Assembly (NCBI GenBank): GCA_003140175.1 | Contig: PLJD01000096.1 | Location: 5,656-69,655, forward strand | DNA: 64,000 nt | From: Actinomycetota bacterium | Lineage (GTDB): Bacteria; Actinomycetota; Acidimicrobiia; IMCC26256; PALSA-555 | Direction of reading: 5' to 3' | In this document: positions 16,097 through 24,419 of the stretch, piece by piece | Numbering within the stretch: the stretch's first letter is position 1 | Layout of the letters: every line of letters begins with the position of its first letter | Position numbers and translations under genes: made by a program | The notes under the pieces: generated by a model | What the model was told of the DNA's origin: nothing | The model's input: the letters and a program-made list of their open reading frames with translations, nothing else | Databases searched by the model: none

Positions 16097-17281
16097 CGAA
16101 CTCCCGAGCAGCGCCCGGCCGATCCTCGCCAGCCCGGCGAGATCGTGGACGTCGTCGGGGAAAGCCGGCACTGACGCCACCACGTCGGGGACCCGTCCGA
16201 GCTCCTCGCGCACCTCCCGTTCGCGGGTCGCCACCACGCTGTAGTCGCGGAACGTGGCCCCGATCGTGCGGAGGACCCGGGCGGTGCGCTCGAGGTCCTC
16301 GAGGCCGCGCTCGCCGAGCGCGGCGACGCTCTCGGCGAGCCGCTCGGACTGATCGCAGAGCAACGTGGCGGCGGCCTGCCCGTCGGGTGACGTCAAGAAG
16401 TCGGGAAGAACCCGGTTGAGCACGATGGCGCCGAGCGGAAAGCGGCGGGCGGCGAGCTCCTGGCAGAAGAACTCCGCCTCCCGCAGCGGCGCCCCGTCGA
16501 GGGTGGTGACGACGACGAAGCTGGTCCGCCGGTCGTGGAGGAGCCGCTCGACCGCTTGCGCGCGGGTGATGAAGCCGTCGTACATGCTCTGGAAGTTCAA
16601 GAAGAACTCCGCGATGTCTTGGAGGAACTGGCTGCCCAGCACGCGATCGGCGAGCTGGTAGAAGGGGCGGCTGGCGAAGTTCACGATCCGAGCCCCGCGG
16701 CGTCCCGCCAGACGGTACGGGGTGATGAGCCAGCGCAAAAGCCGTCCGCCAAAGAAGTCAGCCATCCGGTTGGGTGCCTCGAGGAAATCGAGGGCGTTAC
16801 GGGTGGGTGGCGTGTCGACGACGATGAGGTCGTAGCGTCCGGACGAGTGCAGGTCGTAGAGGCGCTCCATCGCGATGTAGTCGTGGCTCTGCACGAAGCG
16901 CGCCGTGATGTTGTGGTACAGGCGGTTCTCGAGGATCTTGTAGGCGGTCTCCTCGTCGGGCGCGTGGCGCAGCACCAGGTCGTCCCACGACGCCTTCGTG
17001 TCCAGCATCGCCGCGTAAAGCTCCCCGCGGGGTTCGAGCCCCGCCGCTCGCAGCGCCGCATCGGGGACCCGGCGCTCAACGTTGCCGATCCCCTCGAGCC
17101 CGAGCGCGTCGGCGAGACGCCGCGCCGGGTCGATGGTCAACACCAGGACGGTCCCGCCGAGCTCGGTGACGGCGGCCACGGCCGTCGCGGCGGCGGTCGT
17201 GGTCTTGCCGACGCCGCCCGACCCGCAGAACACGACGATCTCCCGCGAGGCCAGGAGCGACTCGAGGCTGGTGGTGGTCAC
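16094..17281 (-). CDS. ArsA/GET3-like P-loop ATPase (second of a pair)
   Basis: This 395-residue protein has a deviant Walker A motif, CGSGGVGKTTTAAA, near residue 20. A switch region, TIDPARRLADALG, follows, and the Walker B-like segment is YDLIVVDTPPTRNALDFL. These are features of the anion-transporting ATPase/Get3 branch of the SIMIBI class. The GTG at 17281 overlaps the stop of the first ATPase gene by four bases, so the two are translationally coupled and probably form a heteromeric pair. Despite the family name, no arsenic genes are nearby, and the true client is unknown. Paired copies of this kind occur widely in actinobacteria near WhiB genes. Confidence 0.85.
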   Translation of the reverse strand: MTTTSLESLLASREIVVFCGSGGVGKTTTAAATAVAAVTELGGTVLVLTIDPARRLADALGLEGIGNVERRVPDAALRAAGLEPRGELYAAMLDTKASWDDLVLRHAPDEETAYKILENRLYHNITARFVQSHDYIAMERLYDLHSSGRYDLIVVDTPPTRNALDFLEAPNRMADFFGGRLLRWLITPYRLAGRRGARIVNFASRPFYQLADRVLGSQFLQDIAEFFLNFQSMYDGFITRAQAVERLLHDRRTSFVVVTTLDGAPLREAEFFCQELAARRFPLGAIVLNRVLPDFLTSPDGQAAATLLCDQSERLAESVAALGERGLEDLERTARVLRTIGATFRDYSVVATREREVREELGRVPDVVASVPAFPDDVHDLAGLARIGRALLGSS

Positions 17282-18252
17282 TGTCCCAGCTCCTCGGCCA
17301 GGTGTTCGGCAACCATGCGGGTCACGCGCAGACCGTGGTCGCGCACGAAGAGATACGGCAGATACAGCAGCGGAAGGTCGACCGCGTCCCGCAGCCGGGT
17401 GAGGTGCACCGACCGAGAGCGTCGCAGCGACACGGCGAGGCGCGTCGCGTCGAGAACCGCGCTCGCACCGGCGCCCAACTCGGCGTCGAGGCGATCGCGA
17501 GGCGACCCGGACAGCAGGGCGTCGAAGACCGGCTCGTCGGCGCGGGTGAACGGCTCCGGCAGCACCCGGTTGACGACCACCGAGCCGAGCGGCACGTCGA
17601 GCTCGACGCGGGCGCGGTCCACCAGCTCGATCGTCTCGTTCACCGGCATCTCCTCGGGTGCGGTGACGACATGGAGGGCGGTGACCGCAGGGTCGGCCAG
17701 CAGCTCGGCCATCCAGTCGGTTTGCTGACGGACCGGCCCCACCTGGACCAGCTCCTGGATCGCCCGCGGCGAATCGAGCTGGGCGAGCACGTGACCGGTC
17801 GCGGCGGCGTCGACGAGGACGAGATCCCAGTCGGCGCGACCCTGCAAGGACTCGCGGACCTCCCAGCACACCTTCCCGACGGTCAGGATCTCCTTGACGC
17901 CGGGCGCCGCGGTCGCGACGAAGTCGAGCACGCTCGCCAAGGGGCCCAGCCGGCCGATCACCGGGATGCGCAGGTTCAAGCGGAGGTACTCGCGCAGGGC
18001 CGCCTCGGTGCGCATCTGCATCGCGCACACCCCCGGGTAGATCTCGACGGGGTCGAAGCCGACCGGCGGATGCTCGAAGAGCGACGTCAGGTTGCCCTTG
18101 GCGTCGACCTCGACGAGCAGCACCCGACGTCCCTGCTCCGCGGCGAGCAGCGCGACGGCGGCCGTCACGGTGCTCTTGCCGACACCACCCTTGCCGGTGA
18201 AGAACAACAATCGGCGGTCGAGGAAGCCCGCGCCGGGCGGCGCCGGGGTCAC
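17278..18252 (-). CDS. ArsA/GET3-like P-loop ATPase (first of a pair)
   Basis: This 324-residue protein carries FFTGKGGVGKSTVTAAVALLAAE (cited in part; the motif is GKGGVGKST at about 20-28), LLVEVDAKGNL, and DLVLVDAAATGH as the Walker B segment. The two lysines of the deviant P-loop are present. It would form a nucleotide-dependent sandwich dimer with itself or with the protein of the next gene, to which it is coupled by a 4-base overlap. It differs from that partner in the switch sequence and lacks the R-x-L-A-D-A-L-G segment. A DUF3107 gene lies 5 bases upstream on the same strand. Its role is not known. Confidence 0.83.
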   Translation of the reverse strand: MTPAPPGAGFLDRRLLFFTGKGGVGKSTVTAAVALLAAEQGRRVLLVEVDAKGNLTSLFEHPPVGFDPVEIYPGVCAMQMRTEAALREYLRLNLRIPVIGRLGPLASVLDFVATAAPGVKEILTVGKVCWEVRESLQGRADWDLVLVDAAATGHVLAQLDSPRAIQELVQVGPVRQQTDWMAELLADPAVTALHVVTAPEEMPVNETIELVDRARVELDVPLGSVVVNRVLPEPFTRADEPVFDALLSGSPRDRLDAELGAGASAVLDATRLAVSLRRSRSVHLTRLRDAVDLPLLYLPYLFVRDHGLRVTRMVAEHLAEELGQ

Positions 18253-18256
18253 CCGA

Positions 18257-18487
18257 TCAGCCGGGGCCGAACCCGACCCGCTTGGTGGCCCCGTCAGCCT
18301 CGATCTCGACGTACACGACCCGCTCGGCAGGGACGCCGACCCGACGGCCCGACACGTCCGTCAGCCACAACACGCCGCCCTTCCCCGCGAGCACGTCGTT
18401 GACCGACGTCTCGACCTCCGCGGCCGTGCCGGCCACCTCCAGGGCCAACTCCTTTGGCGAGTGGAGCACACCGATGCGAACGTCCAT
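18257..18487 (-). CDS. DUF3107 family small protein
   Basis: This 76-residue protein begins MDVRIGVLHSPKELALEV, ends KRVGFGP and has the central V-Y-V-E-I stretch, a pattern typical of the actinobacterial DUF3107 family. Its function is unknown. It is first in a run with two ArsA-like ATPases, 5 bases ahead of the first one, which hints that it is a partner or client of that ATPase pair. The box TACAGT sits 7 bases before the ATG, fitting a leaderless transcript. No membrane segment or metal motif is visible. Confidence 0.85.
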   Translation of the reverse strand: MDVRIGVLHSPKELALEVAGTAAEVETSVNDVLAGKGGVLWLTDVSGRRVGVPAERVVYVEIEADGATKRVGFGPG

Positions 18488-18534
18488 CCCGAGGACTGTA
18501 CCGGCCGTCCCGGCGGGGGCTCGGCTCCGCCCGG

Positions 18535-19722
18535 TCAGGAGATCCGCAGCTCGGGGTGGCGGATGCGGCGCGGCGCCAGCGTGTCGACCTGTTCGGCGAG
18601 GGCGACGAAAGCCTGCGCGGCGAGACTGTCGGGCTCCGACACCGTGATCGGGTTGCCGACGTCGCCGCCCACCCGCAGCGCGGAGACGAGGGGGATCTGT
18701 CCGAGCAGCGGGACGCGGAGGGAGTCCGCCAGCTCCTGGCCGCCGCCAGCACCGAAGATCTCGTAGCGCTTCCCGTCGTCGCCGAGAAACCACGACATGT
18801 TCTCGACCACGCCGATCACCGCCAGGTTCACGCGCTCGGCCATCGCCGCGCTGCGCTGCGCGACCCGCTGCGCGGCCGGCTGGGGAGTCGTGACGACGAT
18901 CACCTCGGCGCCCGGGAGCAGCTGGGCCACCGAGAGCGCGACGTCGCCGGTCCCCGGGGGCAGGTCGACGACGAGCACGTCGGGCTCCCCCCAATGCACG
19001 TCGGTGAGAAACTGCTCGAGCGCCTTGTGGAGCATCGGGCCCCGCCAGATCACCGCCTGGTCGTCGCGGGCGAAGAACCCCATCGACACGAGCTGCACGC
19101 CGTGGGCGCGCGGCGGGATGATCACGTCGTCGATCACACCGGGTGGATGATCGACCCCGAACATCCGGGGCAGTGAGAACCCCCACACGTCGGCGTCGAC
19201 CGCCGCGACCCGCCGGCCCCGCTGGGCGAGCGCCACCGCGAGGTTCGTGCTGACCGACGATTTGCCGACCCCACCCTTGCCGGACGCGACAGCCAGGATC
19301 CGGGTCGACGCGTCAGTGAACGGGTTGCGCCGCGGCGCGGGAGCAGCGGGGCGGGCCGAGGCGTCGACAACCGCCAGCGGATTCGGGGCTGCCTCACCCT
19401 TGAGCGCGCGGGCGGCGTCGACCGCCTCCGCCTCCGTCATGGCGCGCCGGTCGACCTCGACGTTCGTCACCCCGGGCACCGCGCCGACGGCCGCCTCCAC
19501 GCGGCGGAGCAGCGGCTCGGAAGGCCACCCCTCCTCGGGCAGCGCCAACGCGAGGTGCACGACCACCCGGTCCCCGGCTTGCTCCACCCCGGCGACCTCG
19601 CCCAGGTCCACGATCGAGAGTCCGAGCTCGGGGTCCTCGACAGCGCGAAGCGCCGCCCGGACCTGGGAGTCGTCGGCGGGCACGGCAGCCTCCGCGGGGA
19701 CGGGATTTTCCACTACGGGCAT
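18535..19722 (-). CDS. mrp: Mrp/NBP35-family ATP-binding Fe-S carrier
   Basis: This 395-residue protein has an N-terminal MIP18/DUF59 domain (about 18-105, with VEDPELGLSIVDLG) and a C-terminal ParA-like ATPase with P-loop SGKGGVGKSS (147-156), DADVWGFSLPRMFG and VVDLPPGTGD. Family members hold and transfer Fe-S clusters to target proteins. The usual CxxC near the C-terminus is absent: the sequence after VENMSWF runs GDDGKRYEIFG with no cysteines. The ATG at 19722 is 16 bases from the divergent SufR-like regulator, and with the cysteine desulfurase and Nfu genes this supports a role in Fe-S assembly. Confidence 0.9.
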   Translation of the reverse strand: MPVVENPVPAEAAVPADDSQVRAALRAVEDPELGLSIVDLGEVAGVEQAGDRVVVHLALALPEEGWPSEPLLRRVEAAVGAVPGVTNVEVDRRAMTEAEAVDAARALKGEAAPNPLAVVDASARPAAPAPRRNPFTDASTRILAVASGKGGVGKSSVSTNLAVALAQRGRRVAAVDADVWGFSLPRMFGVDHPPGVIDDVIIPPRAHGVQLVSMGFFARDDQAVIWRGPMLHKALEQFLTDVHWGEPDVLVVDLPPGTGDVALSVAQLLPGAEVIVVTTPQPAAQRVAQRSAAMAERVNLAVIGVVENMSWFLGDDGKRYEIFGAGGGQELADSLRVPLLGQIPLVSALRVGGDVGNPITVSEPDSLAAQAFVALAEQVDTLAPRRIRHPELRIS

Positions 19723-19738
19723 AGGTAGAATACCGGGC
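19723..19738. promoter_or_regulatory. Shared 16-base control region between mrp and the SufR-like gene
   Basis: TAGAAT (19726-19731) lies 7 bases before the regulator's GTG, and its complement provides TATTCT for mrp. The spacer is so short that binding by the regulator would block both genes. Confidence 0.5.
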
Positions 19739-20509
19739 GTGGCCCCAGAGACCGCTTCGAGGCCTCGCCCCCGTCCCGACCCGAGCACCCCGCCGTCCGA
19801 GCGCGCGCTCAGCGCCGACGAGTTCACCGCCGCCGTCGCCGCGGTGACCAACGCCTTCGGCGACCCGACCCGCCGGGAGATCTACCTCGCGGTCCGCGAG
19901 ACCGCCGATGGGGTGACAACCGCCGATGTCGCCGAACGATTCGGCCTCCATCCCAACGTGGCCCGACATCACCTCGAGAAACTCACCGGGGGCGGCTATC
20001 TGGCCGTGGACCCCGCCCGCGCCAGCGACGGCGCGCGGCCGGCGGGACGGCCCTCGAAGCGGTACCAGGCCACCGAACGCGACACGTTGGCGCTCCCGCT
20101 CCGCCAGGACGGGGTGCTCGCCAGCCTCCTCGCCCGCGCGCTCGACGCGCTCGGCGCCGACCAAGCCGAGGCGCTCGCCGATCAGGTCGGCTACCAATAC
20201 GGCCGTGACCTGGCCAGCCGCATGGAGCCCGGCGCCGGCCACCGTTCGGCCCGAACCGCGCTCGCCGCGGTCGCCGACGCGCTCACCGCGCACGGGTTCG
20301 CCGCCCGGGCCGAGGCTCGCGGCGACGACTTCGCGATCATCTCAGAGTGCTGCCCGTTCGGCGACGCGGCCCAGCAATACCCCCACGTGGTCTGCGCCCT
20401 CGACCGGGGGATGATCCGGGGCATGCTCGCCGGCCTCTACGGCGAGACAACCCCGCATTTCGAATCGAGCCGCCCCGACGGCAGCGACCACTGCGTCGCC
20501 CGGGTCTGA
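19739..20509 (+). CDS. SufR-like Fe-S responsive transcriptional regulator
   Basis: This 256-residue protein has an N-terminal winged HTH (VTNAFGDPTRREIYLAV through HPNVARHHLEKL). A linker and a C-terminal domain follow, with clustered cysteines in SECCPFGDAAQQYPHVVC. That arrangement matches SufR-type repressors, which hold an Fe-S cluster and repress Fe-S assembly genes when clusters are plentiful. The GTG at 19739 has the box TAGAAT 7 bases upstream. It is divergent from mrp and 10 bases upstream of a cysteine desulfurase gene on the same strand, both natural targets. Assignment to SufR proper rather than a wider ArsR/DtxR-like group is an inference. Confidence 0.82.
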   Translation: MAPETASRPRPRPDPSTPPSERALSADEFTAAVAAVTNAFGDPTRREIYLAVRETADGVTTADVAERFGLHPNVARHHLEKLTGGGYLAVDPARASDGARPAGRPSKRYQATERDTLALPLRQDGVLASLLARALDALGADQAEALADQVGYQYGRDLASRMEPGAGHRSARTALAAVADALTAHGFAARAEARGDDFAIISECCPFGDAAQQYPHVVCALDRGMIRGMLAGLYGETTPHFESSRPDGSDHCVARV

Positions 20510-20519
20510 GACCCAGCCC

Positions 20520-21674
20520 GTGGCCCGGGCGTACCTCGACCACGCGTCGTCCTCACCACTCCGCACCGCGGCGCTGGAGGCGATGCTCCCGTTCCTCGCC
20601 GGGAATCCCGCCGACCCCGGGAGGGTCCACAGCGACGGGCGCGTGACCCGGGTCGCGCTCGAGGAGGCCCGCGAAGCCGTCGCCGCGCTCGTCGGCGCCC
20701 GACCCCGCGAAGTCGTTTTCACCGCCACCGGCACCGAGGCCGTGAACACCGCGGTGTGGGGAGCGATCGCCCACGGCGCGCCGCGACACGCCGGGACGAA
20801 GCGCAGCCATGTCGTCACCACGGCGGTCGAGCACTCGGCGGTGCTCGAGTCGTGCCAGCGTGCCGACGTGGACCTGACCGTCGTCGGAGTCGACCGGGCA
20901 GGCCGCTTCGACGCCCCGGCGCTGCTCGCCGCGCTCCGCCCCGAGACGGTCCTGGTCAGCGTGCAGCTCGCCAACCATGAGGTCGGCACCCTCCAAGGCG
21001 CCGTCCCCGACGTCGTGGCCGGCGCCCGGGCGCACGGCACGCTGGTGCACGTCGACGCGTGCGCGGCGGCCGGCCACGTACCGCTCGACTTCGCGACGCT
21101 CGGCCCCGATCTCTGCTCGATCACCGCCCACAAGCTCGGAGGACCGAAGGGCGCCGCCGCGCTCCTCGTACGACGAGGCGTGCGGATCCCCCCCTTCGTG
21201 GTCGGCGGCGCGCAGGAACGCGCCCGTCGCGCCGGGATCGAGGACGTGCCGGCGATCGTCGGGTTCGGCGCCGCGGCCCGCGAGCTCGTCGCCGGCGCTC
21301 GACTGGCGCAGGAGGCGGCGACCGCGCTCGCCCAGACCGAGGAGCTGCTCGACGCGGCACGAGCCGTCGAGGGCGTGACCCAGCTCGGCGATCCCACCTC
21401 CCGCCTCCCCCACCTGGTGTGCCTCGCCGTCGACGGCGTCGAAGCGGAGCCGGTCCTCTTGGGCCTCGACCAGCGCGGGATCGCGGTGCACTCCGGCTCG
21501 TCCTGCTCGAGCGAAACGCTCGAACCGTCCCCGGTGCTCGCCGCCATGGGCGTCGACGCCGAGCACTCCCTGCGTCCCAGCGTCGGGTGGAGCACCACCA
21601 GCGCAGACATCGCCGCGTTCGCCACCGCCTTCCCGGAGGTGGTCGGGAAGCTCCGCGCGCTGCGCGGGGCGTGA
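20520..21674 (+). CDS. Cysteine desulfurase (NifS/IscS family, class V aminotransferase fold)
   Basis: This 384-residue PLP enzyme releases sulfur from cysteine for Fe-S clusters and thio-cofactors. YLDHASSSPLR opens the fold, ATGTEAVN binds PLP phosphate, AVEHSAVLES carries the stacking His, and ITAHKLGGPKG holds the Schiff-base Lys. The catalytic Cys is in HSGSSCSSETLEPS, on a short loop as in group I (IscS/NifS-like) enzymes. The start is a GTG 10 bases after the SufR-like gene. The first position of the usual LDNAAT segment is changed to DHASSS, which is common in actinobacteria. Confidence 0.92.
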   Translation: MARAYLDHASSSPLRTAALEAMLPFLAGNPADPGRVHSDGRVTRVALEEAREAVAALVGARPREVVFTATGTEAVNTAVWGAIAHGAPRHAGTKRSHVVTTAVEHSAVLESCQRADVDLTVVGVDRAGRFDAPALLAALRPETVLVSVQLANHEVGTLQGAVPDVVAGARAHGTLVHVDACAAAGHVPLDFATLGPDLCSITAHKLGGPKGAAALLVRRGVRIPPFVVGGAQERARRAGIEDVPAIVGFGAAARELVAGARLAQEAATALAQTEELLDAARAVEGVTQLGDPTSRLPHLVCLAVDGVEAEPVLLGLDQRGIAVHSGSSCSSETLEPSPVLAAMGVDAEHSLRPSVGWSTTSADIAAFATAFPEVVGKLRALRGA

Positions 21675-21792
21675 CCGTCCTCGCCCGCGCCGCCGCACCG
21701 TCGAGCGGGGCGGACCCTGACCGCTCGGCGAACCGGGTCTTCCACCTCGGGTCCGCCGCGTCGGCAACGGATTGGCTTGCGGCTCGCTCGCG

Positions 21793-21805
21793 TAGTGTGC
21801 AGCCC
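21793..21805 (+). promoter_or_regulatory. Leaderless-type -10 box of the DUF169 gene
   Basis: TAGTGT (21793-21798) is followed by 7 bases and then the ATG. A TTGGCT lies 15 bases further upstream as a weak -35. Confidence 0.45.
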
Positions 21806-22528
21806 ATGACCACGACCGACTGGGCCCGCCTCGCCGACGACCTGACCGCAGCGCTAAACCTCGGGAACGCGCCGATCGCCATCACCTTCAGCGCGGAGGC
21901 CCCCTCCGGGGTCGCACCCTTCGGGGCGCCGATGCCCGCACCCACCGACGATGGACGGACCGGCCGCGTCCCCGCCGGCTGCGTGTTCTGGATGCGCGCC
22001 GCCGACTCCACCTTCTCGACCGTCGCCGAGGACCACGCCAACTGTTCGGTCGGGTCCGCCACCCACGGTTTCAAGACCTTCGCCGAGGTCGCGGGGAACT
22101 CCGACGTCGCGACGCTGCTCGACGCCGGCTGGGTGACGATGGATATGGTCCCGGAGATCCCGGTCGTCGCGACCCGACCCGGCGCGGTCACCTACGGGCC
22201 GCTCGCCGAGTCGCCCACCGACCCCGACGTCGTCCTGCTGCGCGTCAACGGCAAGCAGCTCATGGTGCTCTCCGATGCCCTCCCGGGACTGCGCATCGAG
22301 GGCAAGCCGCAATGTCACATCGTCGCCGTCGCCAAAGAACAAGGTGAGGTCGCCGCGAGTGTCGGCTGTGCACTGAGCCGCACTCGGACCGGCATGCCCG
22401 CGACCGAGATGACCTGCGCGATCCCCGCGGGACGCCTCGCCGAGGTCCTCGACGCGGTGACCGCCACCGCGCGGGCCGACACCGCAGTGGCCCGCTACGC
22501 CGCGCAGGACGCGCAGCGCTTCGACTGA
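21806..22528 (+). CDS. DUF169 family protein
   Basis: This 240-residue soluble protein looks like the DUF169 family, which is often found in anaerobes and actinobacteria next to redox or Fe-S genes. Typical features are an N-terminal helix followed by L-x-L-G-N-A-P-I-A-I-T-F, a Cys at the start of the core (AGCVFWMRA), DHANCSVGSATHGF and a late IVAVAKEQGEVAASVGC. Four or five conserved-looking cysteines suggest metal or Fe-S binding, but the function is not established. It lies between cysteine desulfurase and the Nfu scaffold, and converges on the latter with 8 bases between stops. Confidence 0.78.
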   Translation: MTTTDWARLADDLTAALNLGNAPIAITFSAEAPSGVAPFGAPMPAPTDDGRTGRVPAGCVFWMRAADSTFSTVAEDHANCSVGSATHGFKTFAEVAGNSDVATLLDAGWVTMDMVPEIPVVATRPGAVTYGPLAESPTDPDVVLLRVNGKQLMVLSDALPGLRIEGKPQCHIVAVAKEQGEVAASVGCALSRTRTGMPATEMTCAIPAGRLAEVLDAVTATARADTAVARYAAQDAQRFD

Positions 22529-22536
22529 GGCGGCCG

Positions 22537-23160
22537 CTACTTCTTGGCGGACTCGTAGTACGGGTTGTTGCCCGACGCGTGGTCCGTCGTGTCGATGACC
22601 GACTGGATGTCGGGGACCCCGTCGAGGATCGCCACCTCGATGCCCTGGGAGAGGGTCACCGAGGCGAGCCCGCAGCCCTGACAGCCGCCCGACATGCGCA
22701 CGTAGGCGACGCCGTCCTCGACCGCGACCAGGTCGGCGCGGCCCCCGTGGGCGGCGATCGCCGGGTTGATGTCCGCTTCGAGCACCGCGAGCACGGCCTG
22801 GGCGACGGGACCGGACAGATCACCGGTGGGTGCGGATCCCGCCCCGCCCAGCGATGGCCGGTTCGGGTTCTTCATCACCATGCCGGAGCCCGCGAAGTCG
22901 AGCGTCGCGCCGGCGAGCCGCTCGACGCTGTCGATCGGCACGACCACCGCGAGGTCGTCGTGACGCTGCACGGCATCGTCGGGGGCCGCGTCCGCCTCGG
23001 GGCGCAACTCCATCAGGTAGGTGAACGACCCGTCGGCCTCGCCGCTGATCTCAACCCACAGCGCGAGCGTGTCGGCGTCGGGCTCACCGGCTCGGACATC
23101 GACGATCTGACGGCGGGCATCGTCGGTGACGACCAGCACAGGTTCGGCGACATCGGTCAT
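22537..23160 (-). CDS. Nfu-type Fe-S scaffold (NfuA-like, NifU C-terminal domain)
   Basis: This 207-residue protein has an N-terminal HesB/A-type-like domain (about 1-100, without its three cysteines) and a C-terminal NifU domain with MSGGCQGCGLASVTLSQGIE, the CxxC that carries a [4Fe-4S] cluster for transfer to apo-proteins. The overall layout matches NfuA. The ATG at 23160 is preceded by TATGAT at exactly 6 bases, a very good leaderless promoter. It is divergent from the ATP-grasp gene across 17 bases. Confidence 0.9.
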   Translation of the reverse strand: MTDVAEPVLVVTDDARRQIVDVRAGEPDADTLALWVEISGEADGSFTYLMELRPEADAAPDDAVQRHDDLAVVVPIDSVERLAGATLDFAGSGMVMKNPNRPSLGGAGSAPTGDLSGPVAQAVLAVLEADINPAIAAHGGRADLVAVEDGVAYVRMSGGCQGCGLASVTLSQGIEVAILDGVPDIQSVIDTTDHASGNNPYYESAKK

Positions 23161-23177
23161 GACGCCATCATAGGACC
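23161..23177. promoter_or_regulatory. Divergent spacer with consensus leaderless -10 for nfuA
   Basis: TATGAT (23167-23172 on minus) lies 6 bases before the Nfu ATG. The spacer is only 17 bases, so it must also serve the ATP-grasp gene (GTG at 23178), for which no equally good box is seen. Confidence 0.55.
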
Positions 23178-24365
23178 GTGCCCCGGGCCCTTCTCCTCCT
23201 GCCGACTGCGACCTACCGAGCCGCGGGTTTCCTCGCCGCCGCCCGCCAGCTCGGCGTCGAGGTCGTCGTGGCTTCCGAAGAGCCCCCCGCGCTCACCTCC
23301 ACGATGGGAGACCGGGCGGTCGTCGTACCCCTCGACGATCCGGACCGCGCCGCCCAGGTCATCGAGGGCCTCGACGCTCGCACGCCCCTCGACGCGGTGA
23401 TCGCGGTCGACGATCAGGGGGTCGTGGTCGCGGCCCGGGCGGGTGAACAGCTCGGCTTCCCACACAACCCGCCCGCCGCGGTGGTCCGGACCCGCGACAA
23501 GGCCGCCCTGCGCGACGCGCTCGCCGCGGCCGAGGTCCCCCAGCCTCGCTACGCGGTCATCACCGACCCCGAAGCGCTTCCCGACGTCGGCTGGCCGCGG
23601 GTGGTGAAACCCACCGGGCGGTCGGGCAGCCAGGGCGTGATCCGCGCCGACGACCCAGCCGCCGCCGTGGCAGCCGCCCGGCGGGCCGCCGAGATCGCCG
23701 GCGGTGGGCCGCTGATCGTCGAGGAATACGTGCCGGGGGCCGAGGTCGCGGTCGAGGGCCTGCTGCGCAGCGATCACCTCGACGTGCTCGCGGTCTTCGA
23801 CAAGCCCGACACGCCAGAAGGTCCGTACTTCGAGGAGACGCTGTACGTCACCCCGTCCCGGCTGCCCGACGAGGTCCTCGCCCGGGTCGAGCGCGTCACC
23901 GCCGACGCCGCCCAGGCGCTCGGCCTCACCGAAGGACCGATCCACGCCGAGCTGCGCGTCCACAAGGGGCGGGTCTGGGTCCTCGAGGTCGCCGCACGCT
24001 CGATCGGTGGGCTCTGCGCGCGCACGCTGCGCCTCGGGGCGGGAATCAGCTTGGAAGAGGTCATCTTGCGCCACGCACTCGCCCTGCCGTTGCGCGATCT
24101 CACCCGAGAGTCCCAGGCGTCGGGGGTGATGATGCTGCCTATCGCCCGTTCGGGCACCCTGGTCGAGGTCCGCGGCCAGGACGAGGCGCGAGCCGTCCCC
24201 GGGGTCGTCGGCCTCGAGATCACCATCCCCCGCGGTCGACCGATCCGGGCCCTGCCCGAGGGAGACCGGTACCTGGGCTTCCTGTTCGCGAGGGCCGCGA
24301 CGCCCGCCGCCGTCGAACACGCGCTGCGCGGCGCGCATCGGCTGCTCGATGTCGACATCGTCTAA
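23178..24365 (+). CDS. ATP-grasp domain ligase/carboxylase-like protein
   Basis: This 395-residue protein has the three parts of an ATP-grasp enzyme. A Rossmann-like N-terminal domain comes first (LLLPTATYRAAGFLAAARQL). The ATP-binding core follows, with WPRVVKPTGRSGSQGV and PLIVEEYVPGAEVAVEG, and then the catalytic end with IHAELRVHKGRVWVLEVAARSIGG (Mg-binding Glu and the Arg/Ser loop). The family joins a carboxylate to an amine or thiol through an acyl phosphate; the substrates here are unknown. The C-terminal ~80 residues resemble the extra domain of the PurK/biotin carboxylase-like group. A radical SAM gene follows 54 bases downstream, and the two may work in one pathway. Confidence 0.85.
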   Translation: MPRALLLLPTATYRAAGFLAAARQLGVEVVVASEEPPALTSTMGDRAVVVPLDDPDRAAQVIEGLDARTPLDAVIAVDDQGVVVAARAGEQLGFPHNPPAAVVRTRDKAALRDALAAAEVPQPRYAVITDPEALPDVGWPRVVKPTGRSGSQGVIRADDPAAAVAAARRAAEIAGGGPLIVEEYVPGAEVAVEGLLRSDHLDVLAVFDKPDTPEGPYFEETLYVTPSRLPDEVLARVERVTADAAQALGLTEGPIHAELRVHKGRVWVLEVAARSIGGLCARTLRLGAGISLEEVILRHALALPLRDLTRESQASGVMMLPIARSGTLVEVRGQDEARAVPGVVGLEITIPRGRPIRALPEGDRYLGFLFARAATPAAVEHALRGAHRLLDVDIV

Positions 24366-24406
24366 CCCCGGCCGGTCCCAGCCCCAGCCGCCGCCGAACG
24401 CACCAG

Positions 24407-24419
24407 TACCCTCGGCGTC
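24407..24419 (+). promoter_or_regulatory. Leaderless-type -10 box of the radical SAM gene
   Basis: TACCCT (24407-24412) stands 7 bases before the ATG at 24420, and no ribosome binding site is seen. Confidence 0.45.

Noticed and set aside
16094-18252. Arsenic resistance operon
   Set aside because: Despite the ArsA-like ATPases there is no ArsB, ArsC, ArsD or arsenic regulator nearby; the family name alone is not evidence.
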